From assembly GCA_003116995.1 (NCBI GenBank), contig BDSL01000023.1, positions 744,001 through 808,000 of the forward strand: DNA of 64,000 nt, read 5' to 3'. Made by a program: the position numbers and the translations under genes. This document shows, piece after piece, positions 12,101 through 23,924 of this stretch (the first letter of the stretch is position 1; each line of letters begins with the position of its first letter). Source of the DNA: Yamagishiella unicocca. Lineage: Eukaryota > Chlorophyta > Chlorophyceae > Chlamydomonadales > Volvocaceae. A model generated the notes under the pieces. That model did no database searches, was not told where the DNA came from, and worked only from the letters and a program-made list of their open reading frames with translations.

Positions 12101-15100
12101 ACGGTTTTCACGCCACCCCCCCACCCGCCCACCCCCCACCCGCCCACCCACCCATCCCGTCTCCTCGCCTGCTAGCCTTGCCCCCCTGTCCCGCATCTTC
12201 ACGCCCCATATTTTCTCACTTCCTCCCTCCGTCATACAGGCCTCCGCCGTACAACGCCGTACGCCGCCGTACTAGCCCGCGTCCCCGTCTCCCCGTATAT
12301 CCGTCCTCCCCTTTCCTGCCTCCGCCTCTTTCGCCGCGCCGCTGGGGCCTCTTCGTTGCTTTGACCCCTGTCCACCCGCTCCGCGCCTGGATGTTGTTCC
12401 TAACGCCCCCTGCTGCCCCTTGCCCGCATGCTTCGCGTCGACCGCCTTCCCCACCCGCTCTGGGCCCTGGTCAGGTGAGTTCCGCCGCTGGGTTGGGCCT
12501 CTGTTCTGGTAGTTTTTTGCTAGTCGTTGCGTTCTTGTCTGCGGGCGTCGGGACCTGCGTCTGGGCTTTCGCGTCCCCCATGGCGGCGCGGCGCGGCTTC
12601 GGCCTCCTCTCCTGGACGACCGCGGACCTTCTCTGGTAATGACCGGCTTCCTCACGCATCTGGTCGGTATTCGGGCGGGTCGGGACTGGGACTCCGACTA
12701 GGACTGGGACTGGGACCGGACCGCGATGTCCGCTCTCCCATAGCGCACCAACTCCCACAGTTCTCCTGCTAGCGCCCAAAACCGGTTCTGCGAAAAGTTT
12801 ACGTGCGTCGCGCGGGGTCCTCGCTTCCTTTCGTCTCGCCGTAGCCGATATAGCGTAGCCGCCAAAGGTCATATTACGACCTTCGGCTTTCGTATCCCCA
12901 ACCCAGTTCTCCCGCATGCATCTCAAAACTTCTGTTTTAAACGATTTTTTTCGGACATCCACGGGTTTCCCTCGAACCCCCCAACCAATAGGAGGGCGTC
13001 AATTGGCGCGGCTCTAACTCTGGCTGGGGCGGCCAGAGGCCGTGTGTGTCTTTGCTGTGGTACTCTTGTGCCACAGTCTCCGTTCTTCTCATCGGGCCGT
13101 CCAGCCGTACGCGCGCGCGCCGCACCTTACGCCCCGGCGCTCCCGTTTCCTCAAATCAAACCATATTGCAAGCACTCTAGGTTTTAGTTTGCACCACGCG
13201 TCCCCGGCCGTCGCATATGCAAGCGCTTCCGGACCCGCATCCCGACGACCATGCCGTCCAAGTCGCGAGTGCGCTCGCGCTCACAACCTCCGCTTTCCGC
13301 AGCAACTGGCCTACACAAACTCAGCGGATCTCCCGGATCCTTCACGGCGACCCGCTCCAACAACCGGCGGCCCTCACCGCTCTCCTGGCCGAGCGTCTGG
13401 CTTTCATTGGCCAGCCTGCTCAGGATCAGCTGCTGGCCCAGCCAGACCCTGTGGGCTTGGTTTACGCCGCCTTTGCCCTCCCTGCCCGCCCCGTCGCGCT
13501 CTCGCTCCGCCGGCTCCGCTCTACCTGACCGCCGCTGCGCCCACCAGCGGCGGGGCCCACACCTCGTCGGGCCAGCCAGCAGCCCCAGACCCCCCTGCCG
13601 GCCCCGGCGTCCAGCAGCCACAGCAGCCGCAGCACCCAGCCCCGGCGTCCAGCAGCCACAGCAGCCGCAGCACCCAGCCCCGGCGTCCAGCAGCCACAGC
13701 ACCCACCCCCAGCGTCCAGCAGCCACCGCAGCCGCAGCACCCAGCCCCGGCGCCCCGCCGCCGTCCCGGCGGCCCGCGCCCGCCGCCGTCGCCCCAGCGT
13801 ACCCCGCACTTGTAATACGCCGCCGGCCTCCCTCCGCGCCCCCTCCCTCCCTCCGCACCTCATCCCGCGCTAGCCCCTCCGCCCCCTCCACGCCCCCAAC
13901 ACCCCCCCAACCGCGACCGAAACACCCCTAGGAAACTGTTCCCGACGCCACGCTCTCCGCCCCCCCCGCCCCTTCGCCCACCCGCGCACCCGCCATTCGC
14001 ACACTGTCTCCTCCCACAGCCCCTTCTCCCCCTCCCCGCCCGGACCGCCGCTCTCCCCCGCGTCCCTCACCGCCGGCGTCGCACTGTGGCGGCGCCGTCC
14101 TCGCTGTGGCAGTGCTGTGGGGATCCGACCAGCCCGGACCGCGCACTGCCTCCCCCCCGGTATCCCGTCTCCTCGCCTGCTAGCCTTGCCCCCCTGTCCC
14201 GCATCTTCACGCCCCATATTTTCTCACTTCCTCCCTCCGTCATACAGGCCTCCGCCGTACAACGCCGTACGCCGCCGTACTAGCCCGCGTCCCCGTCTCC
14301 CCGTATATCCGTCCTCCCCTTTCCTGCCTCCGCCTCTTTCGCCGCGCCGCTGGGGCCTCTTCGTTGCTTTGACCCCTGTCCACCCGCTCCGCGCCTGGAT
14401 GTTGTTCCTAACGCCCCCTGCTGCCCCTTGCCCGCATGCTTCGCGTCGACCGCCTTCCCCACCCGCTCTGGGCCCTGGTCAGGTGAGTTCCGCCGCTGGG
14501 TTGGGCCTCTGTTCTGGTAGTTTTTTGCTAGTCGTTGCGTTCTTGTCTGCGGGCGTCGGGACCTGCGTCTGGGCTTTCGCGTCCCCCATGGCGGCGCGGC
14601 GCGGCTTCGGCCTCCTCTCCTGGACGACCGCGGACCTCCTCTGGTAATGACAGCTTCCTCACACATCTGGTCGGTATTCGGGCGGGTCGGGCCGGGGCCT
14701 CCGACTAGGACTGGGACTGGGACCGGACCGCGATGTCCGCTCTCCCATAGCGCACCAACTCCCACAGTTCTCCTGCTAGCGCCCAAAACCGGTTCTGCGA
14801 AAAGTTTACGTGCGTCGCGCGGGGTCCTCGCTTCCTTTCGTCTCGCCGTAGCCGATATAGCGTAGCCGCCAAAGGTCATATTACGACCTTCGGCTTTCGT
14901 ATCCCCAACCCAGTTCTCCCGCATGCATCTCAAAACTTCTGTTTTAAACGATTTTTTTCGGACATCCACGGGTTTCCCTCGAACCCGCCCACCCACCTGC
15001 GTCCCCCTTTAGGAACTTGCGCATGTCATCACGGAAGCGGCCGTTCCACTCGGCCCAGATGTCCCAGTTGGGGAAGCTGCCGACCTAGGGGGAGGAGGGG

Positions 15101-18100
15101 TGAGGGGGGGAGGGGAGTGGGGTTTAAAGGAGAATCCGCGAATCCACGGTCGACAAACCAAGGCGGTGAAGATGGCGGTCCAGAAGAGACTGGAGGCGAG
15201 GGGAGGGGGGGAGGCAAGCGCTTCGAGGCGACCTGCTGCAGGCTAGCCCCTGAGCTGCGGCCCTAGCTAAACGTTGACCGGTCGAAGGGACGCTTGGAAA
15301 CCTCCCGCCCTTCAACTCGCCCCTCCCCTGCTCCCGCCCCTGCCCGGCCCCCACCTGGTACATGCCCAGGTCCCAGGGCTCCGCGATGAGCTTCACTCCG
15401 GACAGCACCGGGTGCTTGGAGATGGTGCGGATGAGCGGAGGGGCGGCCATGGGGTTACCCCGCTCGTCTGCAAGCGGAAACCACGGGGGCGGGGTTTTAT
15501 GCCGGTGGCATGAAACCAGTCACACAACATGGCGTATATAGCTGGCGCTAGGGTTGAGGTAACCGCCCCCCCCCGCTGAGCTGCCTAGGTTTCATGCCCC
15601 TTCGCCTCGGCACCCTACCCAGCACTTCTCATGCCTTCACCCGACCCTGTGTCGTGCCGTCGTACGTGTTTCCCCTCCCCCCCAGCCCACTTCCCCCCAA
15701 CCCACCCCTGCATAGGCAGCTGGCCAGGTCAAACCGGAAGCCGTCCACGTGGTACTCCTGCACCCACTGCACCAGGCTGTCCACGATGAGCTGAGTCACC
15801 ACCGGGTGGTTGGCGTTAACGGTATTGCCGCAGCCGGACCAGTTGATCAGCTGCACGAACTGCTTGGGGTCTGTCATGTAGTAGGTCTTGTTGTCGATGC
15901 CGCGGAAGGACAGCGTGTAGGGGTCCTTGTCGTCGGCCTCCGCGGTGTGGTTGTAAACCACGTCCAAGATGACCTCGATGCCGTGAGCGTGCAGGCTGCG
16001 AGGGGGGTGGCGTGAAAACCGTTGACACGAGAAAGACAGGATGGGGGGCGCATGGTGCTGCCAGGGGGGGGAGGGGAGGGGGTTGTAAGGAAAACCCGGA
16101 GGGGTGGCGGGTGGCATGAAGACCCGGTTACACGACAAGGATAGCTGGCGCATTGTCGTCGGATACATAGTTGCAGGCGCATGCTGGAGGGCTGACGGGG
16201 AGCGGACGGGCGGGGGAAGCGGATGGGAGGGGGCGGAACACGAGGTGCCAGGGGGTTTGGGTTTCATACTTCATTCGCAATCGCAATCGGGGCTGGTACG
16301 GAGTGGGTCACTGGCAGCAACTAGACGTCGTGTTGTAACTTGTAAGGACTTGAAGCGATGCCGGGTCTGGGAGGCAGCACCAAGTTGTGGCCCCGGGCCC
16401 CCCCCCCCGGCCCCCCCCGGGGCCGTGGATTCGCGGGTTATCCTTTACCCCCCGCCCTCCGCTCACGTCTTGACCATGTCCTTGAACTCCGCCGCCGCCG
16501 CCGCCGCGCCGCTGCCCGGGGTGGCCAGTCGGCTCATGGGCGCGAAGAAGGAGATGTGCGAGTAGCCCCACACGTTGGTCATGTGGTCGCGGGGGTTGGG
16601 GGAGCGGCGGAACTCCAGCTCGTCCCACTCGAACACCGGGAGCAACTCCACGGCGCTGATGCCCAGGGAGGCCAGGTAGGGGGCCTGGGGGGCGGGGGTG
16701 GGGGTGTGTGTGGTATGTGCGAAGGAGATGTGGATTGGGACGGCGAAGCCGTCCCCATCCCTTCCCCGCCCCTTCCCCGCCCCTTCCCAAACAGTTCCCG
16801 CCCCCTCCCCGCTAGTTCCCGCCAACTCCCTGTACCTTCCCAACTAGTTCCCGCCCCTTCCGATTGCTATGCCGTGCCACCGGGTCTTCTCGTCACCTCC
16901 CGCCCAGCTGCCCACCTTCGCCGCCAGGCCCGCGAAGGTCCCCCGCTGATCCGCCGGCAGCCCCGAGGAGGGGTCCGCAGTGAAGCAGCGCACCGGCACC
17001 TCGTAGATCACCAGGTCCTTCAGAGCGTGACCCGGCCGCTGGTAGCCGGAGCCCCAGTCGTACGCCGGGGTGTCGAAGTCGTACGACCCCAGGAAGAGGC
17101 TGCCGTCCTACGTGGGGAGAGGAAAAACACGGGGGAAGGTGTGGGGGAAAACACAGCTCCGAAACCTGCACCCAAACCATGCTCTTACCTCGCCTCACCC
17201 GCCCCTTGTCTCCCCCCGCCTCACCCGGCCCTTGAACTGCTCCACCGCGTCCCGCTGCCCGAACTTCTGCCGCCCCGTCACCAGCGGCGCATACGGGTCC
17301 AGCAGCACCCGCTGCGGCTGCCAGCGGTGGCCCGCGTCCCAGCCGCCATCACCAGCCACCTTGAAGCCGTACCGCACTCCGCTGCCGGGAAGGCCCTCCA
17401 GCTCCACATGGAAGACGTCGCCTGGGGGCCAGGAGGGGAGGCGGTTCAGAGGCGGTACAGGAGAGGAGGCGGTTCAGAGGCAGTTCAGGAGGGGAGGCGG
17501 TTCAGAGGCGGTTCAGAGGCAGTTCAGGAGGGGAGGCGGTTCAGCATAAAGAGGCGTGGAGTGAGGCGGGGCGGCGGGCGGTGGTAGTGGTGGTGGTGGC
17601 GGTGGTGGTGGTGGTAGTGGCGGCTGTGGTGGCGGGGGGGGGAGGCGAATGGCGGTGGAAGCTGCTGCTGCTTTGGGCCAAGAGGGCTATTGCTTATTGT
17701 TACCCGTCAATGATGATTCCATGCTTTACCAGACTTGCCAAACCCTAACGCCCTGCCCCGTGGCGCGACAAGTTAATCCCCAGTCCCCCGCCCTCAGAGC
17801 CTCAGCCTATCTAGCTAGCACCTCTCCTTCCCTCCCTGGAGCGACATGTTCCTCGGCGCCTCTCACCCGTGCGCTTGCAATCGATCTCGTCCAGCTGCTG
17901 CGAGTCGGCGCTGAAGAGGCACAGCTTCGCGGACTTAGCGTTCCGGCTGAACAGAGCAAAGTTGACACCCTGCGACGTCTTGCTGGGCCCTAGGGGCTCA
18001 GGCTTTCCTGTGGGGACGTGCAGTGACGGGAAGTCCGGCAGCTTTGCCGTTAGAGATTATGATGAAGACACCGAAACCGCGCCGCAAGGCGACAGCTCCG

Positions 18101-18483
18101 CAATTCAATTGCGCCAGGTGTGGATTGCGACAATGCTTCTATCGGGATCAACTGCCATGCGGAGCTCCTGGGTCAACGTCACGTGCATGTGTCTTTCACA
18201 AGCGGGCCCAACGCTTACCAGCAGCGACGGACGAGTAAAGTTTTGTGGGAGCTGACGCTGGAGCCGCCTGGGCACGCACTTGGGGCCTCGAGTAGCGGCC
18301 GCGTGTATGAGGGCGCGATGTGTGTGGTTGCGGAGTTTGCTGCTGCGTCGACTGCGGCACCGCTCCTTCGACAAACCGCGAGACGGAAGCCGCGCTGTGC
18401 GGACGATGCAATGAGCATTGCAATGGAGCCGCTGCTGCCACCCTGGCCCGGGACCCAAGGCTGGTGACAGGAAATTGCAACAT
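9144..18483 (-). CDS. ISA3: Isoamylase 3, plastid starch debranching enzyme (GH13)
   Basis: Hydrolyses alpha-1,6 branches of starch. In plants ISA3 acts mainly in starch breakdown in the chloroplast. Twelve exons, all in phase: 18483-18219, 18007-17867, 17421-17225, 17107-16916, 16684-16467, 15995-15706, 15467-15355, 15084-14997, 11726-11409, 10225-10048, 9768-9516 and 9182-9144. They give 763 aa, close to the plant ISA3 length. Residues 1-88 ([12 protein letters not shown]) form a Ser/Ala/Arg-rich transit peptide. A CBM48-type segment follows ([11 protein letters not shown]). Catalytic residues of GH13 are visible: nucleophile Asp427 in DGFRFDLAS, acid/base Glu464 in LIAEPWD and Asp536 in TAHDGFS. 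The segments [13 protein letters not shown] and ITWHEDNW favour ISA3 over ISA1 or ISA2. Intron 8 (11727-14996) is over 3 kb and carries a repeat element. The terminal exon encodes only [12 protein letters not shown]. Confidence 0.95.
9784..9862. repeat. Telomere-like tract in ISA3 intron
   Basis: Irregular TTTAGGG and TTTGGG units interrupted by a GC dinucleotide run. It lies between ISA3 exons 10 and 11 and looks like an interstitial telomere-type repeat. Confidence 0.6.
10330..11146 (-). repeat. Third, inverted copy of the ISA3 intron element
   Basis: This stretch is the reverse complement of the two direct copies at 12154-12979 and 14162-14986. Match is strong through the core and weaker at its right end near GCTAGCAGACGATA. 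It lies in the intron between ISA3 exons 9 and 10, so the gene carries the element in both orientations. Confidence 0.8.
12154..12979 (+). mobile_element. Direct repeat A (LTR-like), 826 bp
   Basis: Nearly identical to 14162-14986, with only about ten differences seen by eye (for example ACCGGCTTCCTCACGC here against ACAGCTTCCTCACAC there). It begins ATCCCGTCTCC and ends CCCTCGAACCC. Inside it are an ATG at 12391 opening a 28-codon frame that ends exactly at a strong CAG|GTGAGT donor (12475), suggesting a transcribed leader exon. The ends are not TG...CA, which argues against a classical LTR. Confidence 0.75.
12980..14161 (+). mobile_element. Internal segment between the direct repeats
   Basis: A 1.18-kb segment bounded by the two long direct repeats inside ISA3 intron 8. 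It holds an ATG-started 103-codon frame at 13217-13528 ([19 protein letters not shown]) with a composition like a folded helical protein. Downstream in other frames is a Pro/Gln/Ser-rich repeat region (13590-13760) built on a ~45-bp unit. No reverse transcriptase, integrase or protease motif was found. If this is a retroelement it is non-autonomous, and the 103-codon frame could be a gag remnant or a captured host fragment. Confidence 0.5.
13217..13528 (+). CDS. Small ORF inside the repeat-bounded element
   Basis: 103 codons from ATG to TGA, antisense to ISA3. It is Ala/Leu/Gln-rich with [18 protein letters not shown], which looks helical. No family is recognised. It could be a gag-like remnant or chance coding in GC-rich DNA. 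Confidence 0.25.
   Translation: MQALPDPHPDDHAVQVASALALTTSAFRSNWPTQTQRISRILHGDPLQQPAALTALLAERLAFIGQPAQDQLLAQPDPVGLVYAAFALPARPVALSLRRLRST
14162..14986 (+). mobile_element. Direct repeat B (LTR-like), 825 bp
   Basis: Second copy of repeat A. Its right end abuts the 5' splice site of ISA3 exon 8. The flank GCCCACCCACC (14987-14997) also precedes copy A at 12142-12152, like a target-site duplication, although both flanks are C-rich and low in complexity. Near-identity of A and B points to a recent insertion or duplication. Confidence 0.75.
17440..17540. repeat. Minisatellite in ISA3 intron 2
   Basis: Alternating GAGGCGGTTCAGAGG and CAGTTCAGGAGGG units in tandem just upstream (gene sense) of ISA3 exon 3, followed by a GGTGGT-rich tract to about 17640. 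Confidence 0.7.
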
Positions 18484-19322
18484 GGCCCTGTCGGCAAAAG
18501 CGGCGGACGACCAACGCCGGATCAACTTATATCAGCAGCAGCAACCCAAGTTATGTTTATAATTGCGCAACTATGGCAACGATTGGCCTAGATGTTTATT
18601 TGCGGAAGGGGCCCACCCATTGCGCCAGGGTTCATTCCGACACCGACACGAATCCACGCATATACAACCCGAATTACATGAACCTTGGCAGAAATCAGTT
18701 CATTACACACATCATTTCCGCGCTACGAGGGGAATCCCCTCTAAGAGGGCCTCAACTTCCCGAGTAGGATACCGGTATCTCTGTTGCGATTTCCCGGCCC
18801 CAATCGCGCTTGTCACATTACAGTGTGCTCCTTGCATAATCCCCCATGCTCATTTGTAACAATCACACAGGATTGACGCGGTGCGCACCAAAGCTGATTT
18901 GACCTGGGCGGTGTGACTTGGGCTTGTGCAGAAACACTCCTAAAAGCTTATTTATCAGGACTAAATGTCAGTCGTCCTCAATCCTTGAAATTACCCTGCG
19001 TTGGTTCAGAGCGGAAGCAAATCACGCTCATTTCCCATCTGTGTACGGATGGGCACATTCTCTCCCTACCTATCCAAACAACCGTGATTCGTATGGAATT
19101 GCCATCCTCGGTATATATCGTCGGATTGGCTTTTCGTACTCGCTCTGGTTGTCCCTCAACTCCTTGTCTTGGCGTGCACGGCTAGCCTACTTGCCTAGTA
19201 CAGGGTACTTAATTTTGCAAACGAAGCTGCAGTAATAAAGCCACGTAACGTATAGCGGGCCCGCTTTTTGCGCCGCCGAGCCTATCTCCCATCCACACCG
19301 TGCGCACGGCGCTTAGGCGATC
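18484..19322. promoter_or_regulatory. Divergent promoter region, ISA3 / eIF2B gamma
   Basis: About 840 bp between two start codons pointing apart. It is AT-richer than the genes. GGTATATATCG near 19111 is a TATA-like string but its distance to either start is long. No ORF here looks coding. Confidence 0.4.
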
Positions 19323-22300
19323 ATGGTGAACGCCAGCTACCAGGCAGTGGTACTGGCAGGCGGCGAGGACCAAATCCTTTACCCGTTAACGACCACCACC
19401 GTAAAGGCGCTGCTGCCTGTTGCCAACAAGCCCCTCATCTCCTACCCGCTGCGCACTCTGGCAGAGGCCGGACTACGGAGCGCAATTGTGGTGCGTAGGC
19501 GGTCCATCTCGGCGAGAGGATGGGCCGAAAGCGCGCGATTTGGGAGGTTTCTGCGCGACACTCTGGCGGTTGATCGGGGCGGGTGTTGCGTTCTCAACCG
19601 GTTTGAAAACCGGGCATGACTGCTTATCCACAGTGACGCCTACGAAACCTGCAGCGGGGGGAGTAGGGGGTGACGCATGCGCGAGCGCGCAGCTGCCCGG
19701 GGTGAGACGGCGCGGGAGGGTACCGGGTTTCGGAGCTGCATCTGCAGCAGCAGAGATCCTCGCCCTGCCCCAGCCCCTGGTTCTGCCCCTGCCCCCACCG
19801 ACCCAGGTGGTCATCAACGAGCGGGCCGCCGCATGCGTTCGGGAGTGGATAGCGGCGGAGTACGCCGGGTCGCCGGGGGCGCTGCAGTGCGAGGTGCGGG
19901 GCAACGGGGGGTTACAGAAAAGGATCGGTTACTTGACATGGGAAGTGTAGCGGGTGCGTAGTCTTCGGACACCTGGACGCGCGCGCAACGGCGGAAGGAG
20001 GAGAACTCTTACGTCCGCAGGGAATGAAAACATTGGGAAGATGCAAGGCGCGGTGTCCTTCCAGGTCGCCTGCCGCCTCCCCCACCCCCTTCCCCTCCTC
20101 CCTCCCTCCCTCCCTCCTTGTCACGTATTCGGTTTTTATGCCTCCCCCCCCCCCAGGTGGTTTCCGTGCCCGAGGGGTACGGCACCGCCGACGCTCTGCG
20201 CTCCGTGGCCTCCCGCATCACCTCCAGCTCCTTCGTGGTGCTGTCCGGGGACCTCCTCACCGACGTGCCGGTGGGCGCCCTGGTCGCGCAGCACAACCTG
20301 CACGCGGCCATGGCCACCATGCTGCTGGCCAACCGCAAGGTGTCGCCCGCCTCCGAAACCAAACCCGGCAAGCCGCCCAAGGTGCGCGGGCCGCAAAGAC
20401 GGGGCTCGGCGCAGGCGGCAGGCCTCTTGCCCCACTCCAGCTCGGGCTGCGTCGGGTGTTTTATAATTGGTCGTTGGTCGTTGGCCCCGCTGCGGGCTGG
20501 TGGCAGCCCTAGCTCCTCCCTCGAGTCGTCGTGACTCGGTCGGCACCCACCACCACGCTACCTCCTCCCCCCTTTCCAAAATGCCGCCTCCTCCAGAATG
20601 TGGACTACATTGGCCTGGACCCTACTCGCCAGCACCTGCTGTTCTACGCGTCCAGCCCGGATGCGCTCCGAGACCTCAAGGTGGCGGGAGGGGTGGCAGG
20701 AGGGGTGGCAGGAGGGGTGGCAGGAGGAGTGGCAGGAGGGGTGGCAGGAGGGATGGGGGAGGAAGGAGGCCGGAGGAGAAACCTGGCGCATGGGAGATCC
20801 TGCGGGTCGCGTGTGTGGAGGATGGGAAGCGCGGGATGACCCGTGGGTCGCCGTTCTTTCACCCCACGTCTCCCTGCCGTACAGGTGCCGCTCCCCACGG
20901 TCCGCCGGTACGGCACCATGTCCATCAGCTCCAACTTCTTCGACGCGCACTTGTACGTCTTCAACAGGTATGCACCGCCAGCTTTCGGAGGGGCGCTCTC
21001 TCATCCTTGCGCCCCTTACATTATCCCTCCTAGCCTAAGTTCCTACGAACTGGCTGGCGATATCGCGCACCGACCCGGGACGTCAAAGCATCCCATCCCA
21101 GAACCCCGGATCGACCCCTTACACACACACACACAGCCTGATAACCCCTCCCATTCCCCCCCTCGCCTTCAGATCCGTCCTCCAGATCCTGGCCGAGAAC
21201 CCCAAGCTGTCCAGCCTGCGCCAAGACATGTTGCCGTACCTGACTCAGCACCAGTTCCGGATCCGGAGCAGCCAACAGCAGCAGCAGCGACAGCTGGCAG
21301 CAGCCAACCAATCGCCCTCGTCGTCGATGCTGATGCTGTCGTCAGCGGCGGAGGGCGCGCAGGCGGGCGGCGGCGGCGGCCCCGGCGCGACGGCGCTCCT
21401 GAGCGCTCCGCCACCGGAGGTGGAGGCTGGTGGGTGGGTTGGGAGGGGCCAGGGAGGGGCCGGGGAGGGGCCGGGGAGGGGCCAGGGAGGGGCGGGGGAG
21501 GGGCGGGGGAGGGGCCAGGGAGGGGCCAGGGAGGGGCCAGGGAGGGGTCAGGGAGGAGGTAGCCGGGCGTGGAGAGTAGAGGACTCAGATCCACCGGGAG
21601 TGGCTATTAACCCTATAACCCATGAAGCCGCACAGCAGGCGCCCCATGGCCATCAGCGCTCGGTCCATTCTCCGCACCCGTGTTATCCCCAAACCGGTGC
21701 CGCAGACGGCGCCAGCGACTTGCGGTTCAGCCTGGTTTCGGAGCTTCCCGGCAGTCACTTCATGACCATGGCGCATGGGCCTGCGGTGCCCGCCCAGCCT
21801 GAGAGTCTGCTGCGGGTGCAGGTGGTGGGACCCAGTGAGGCGTACTGCGCTCGGGTGCAGGACGTGCAGGTGGGGACGGGAGGGGAGAAGAGACCCGTGG
21901 GTCGGCAGTGAGGAGGTGGGCGGCAGGTGGGGACGGGAGGGGAGAGGACGCGGGGAAACACAGGGGGAACCAAGAGCAGGCGAAATGGATTGCAGGTGCC
22001 AGTGAGTTTCCCTCGCGTGCTATACGATTACCATATGACGCACCCACATCACAACACATCACAACACATCACAACGCAACGCAACGCAAACACAAACACA
22101 AACACAGCACCAACACCATCAACGCTACACTACCATCTTAACCAACCGCAGGCGTACGGCGAGGTGAACCGCGAGGTGGCCGACCCGGGGGTCGCTCTCA
22201 AGCTGGCTGGGCTCAAGCCCGGGCGCTTCGACAACATCGTCCCCGCCTCCACCAGCCTGGGCAACAAGAGCACGGTGGCGGCTGCGTGCATCCTGGGGGA

Positions 22301-23342
22301 GGGCTGCGTGGTGGGCGACAAGAGCTCCATCAAGAGATCGGTGCTGGGGCAGGGGTGCAGGTGGGCGGGGCAGGGGGCCAGGTGGGCGGGGCAGGGGTGC
22401 AGGGGGGCGGGGCCCAGGGGGGCGGGGCAGGGGGCCGGGAGTGGGTTTGCAGGGGCGGGGGGTGCAGGGGGATGCGTGCAGTCGCGGCAGGGATATCGTG
22501 GGGGGATACGCTGCCGGTAGGCTGCCTGGTGGGGTGCGACACGGGACTCGTCATCCCCCCCAACGCCCCCCGTGCCCCCCGGTCCTTACACCCGCCCCAC
22601 TAACATCGTCATCGCACTTGGTTTCTCGGCCGTGGAATCGCGGATTTGTTTTATACCTCCCACACCCCCGGTGTAAAAACAAATCTCTCTTATCAAACAA
22701 CCCCGGTGCCCTCCGGTCCTTACGCCCCCCCTCAGGCTGGGAGCCAACGTCAAGGTCATCAACTCCGTCCTGATGGACGGTGTGGTGCTGGGCGACGGCG
22801 CACACGTGCAGAACAGCGTGCTGTGTCGTGGGGCCAGCGTGCAGGGAGGAGCCACACTGAAGGACTGCCAGGTGGGCCGCTGAAGGGCGCACCCCACCCC
22901 ACCCCACCCCACCCCACGGGTCTTCCTCGAACCCCACCCCTTTTGCTTTCACTTTTCAGTGCCGACCTACATGTCTCCCCTCCGTTTTGTCCACCCCACA
23001 CACCGGTACCGTACCCTGCACTGCCCTACCTCAACCTGCCGATAGGGACCGTAGCCAAGCCACTTGCAGTGCCACACTCTTTAACAGCTGAGGACTCCAT
23101 CCGCTAAGCGACCCTGGCTCCGCACCGCGCAATCGTCGTAACCTCTGCCGAGAGCCTGGAACCTACCGCCTCCCAACTCCGCTGGCCCCATCCACACACC
23201 CTCCCCCTTATTTACTTTATAGTTTATACCCCCACCCCGCTTCCCCTCCGCCGCCTCGTCCACGCAGGTCGGGGCCGGCTGCAGTGTGGCGGGTGGTGTG
23301 GAGTACAAGAGCGAGGTGCTGGTCATCAAGGCGGCACGGTGA
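19323..23342 (+). CDS. EIF2B3: Translation initiation factor eIF2B subunit gamma
   Basis: Forms the catalytic subcomplex of eIF2B with the epsilon subunit, which recharges eIF2 with GTP in the cytosol. Ten exons in phase: 19323-19490, 19807-19893, 20157-20381, 20597-20680, 20885-20967, 21173-21429, 21706-21869, 22152-22360, 22736-22871 and 23268-23342, encoding 495 aa. The start (MVNASYQAVVLAGGEDQILYPL) opens a nucleotidyltransferase-like domain with KALLPVANKPLISYPL and VVLSGDLLTDVPVG. The C-terminal part has left-handed beta-helix repeats (SLGNKSTVAAACILGEGCVV, INSVLMDGVVLGDGAHV). A Gln/Ser/Gly-rich insertion in exon 21173-21429 makes it longer than animal homologues. Introns carry minisatellites. 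Confidence 0.93.
20682..20760. repeat. 12-bp minisatellite in eIF2B gamma intron 4
   Basis: GTGGCAGGAGGG repeated about six times, beginning directly at the 5' splice site after 20680. Confidence 0.8.
21430..21565. repeat. GGGGCCAGGGA minisatellite in eIF2B gamma intron 6
   Basis: A run of about twelve GGAGGGGCCAG / GGAGGGGCGGG units starting at the donor site after 21429. Frames through it look open only because the repeat has no stops. Confidence 0.75.
22340..22450. repeat. GGGGC-rich minisatellite in eIF2B gamma intron 8
   Basis: Repeated GCAGGGGGGCGGGGC-type units straddle the end of exon 22152-22360 and fill the start of the intron. Confidence 0.65.
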
Positions 23343-23710
23343 GGTGGCGGTGACGTGGTGGTGAGGTGGCGGTGACGTGGCGGTGAGGTGGCGATGGTGG
23401 GAGGTGGTTGGGAGGAGGGGGAGAAGCTGCAGGGGGGCAGTGGGGCATGGTGGCGAAGGGGGCGTCGCCAGGGCTGGAGGGGGGACAACGTGGTGGGCGG
23501 CGAGTTGCCTGGAGCCGCGGTTTGGTGCTTTGGGTTTCGGGGCGGATCGCGGTTGGAATGGCGGTGGTTGGTGGCACTGGCAGGTGGGGGGGGTGAGCTT
23601 AAGAGGCAAATGCGCGGCAGGCGCAGCGGCGGTGTGGGACGGTTACGTCGGTTGGAAATTACGCCGTACGAATCAACGTTGGCTGCTGAGGGCGCTTCTG
23701 TGTGAGCAGT

Positions 23711-23715
23711 TGTAA
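23711..23715 (+). terminator. TGTAA poly(A) signal, eIF2B gamma
   Basis: First TGTAA after the stop at 23342, giving a 3' UTR of about 370 bases. Confidence 0.6.
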
Positions 23716-23924
23716 CTTCCAGTTCAAGAATCGGTCATTTTCCCAGCTGGGTATATGACTAAACATGCATTTAGTTTTGTGTTGGAGCACCTAAAGATCA
23801 TGGCTTCACGGGTGGAGGCTGGTAGCGAGCAGCTACCGAAACGGCTTGGGTGCCCATGATGAGCGGTTGGCAGGTTGCACTCCAACTTTCAATTGCTGTT
23901 AAGAGGTAAAACTTCAGTTGCTGT

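Noticed and set aside
16358..17587. 409-codon plus-strand ORF
   Set aside because: It is antisense to ISA3 exons 3-5, whose frame matches the enzyme exactly. GC-rich codons leave few stops on the opposite strand.
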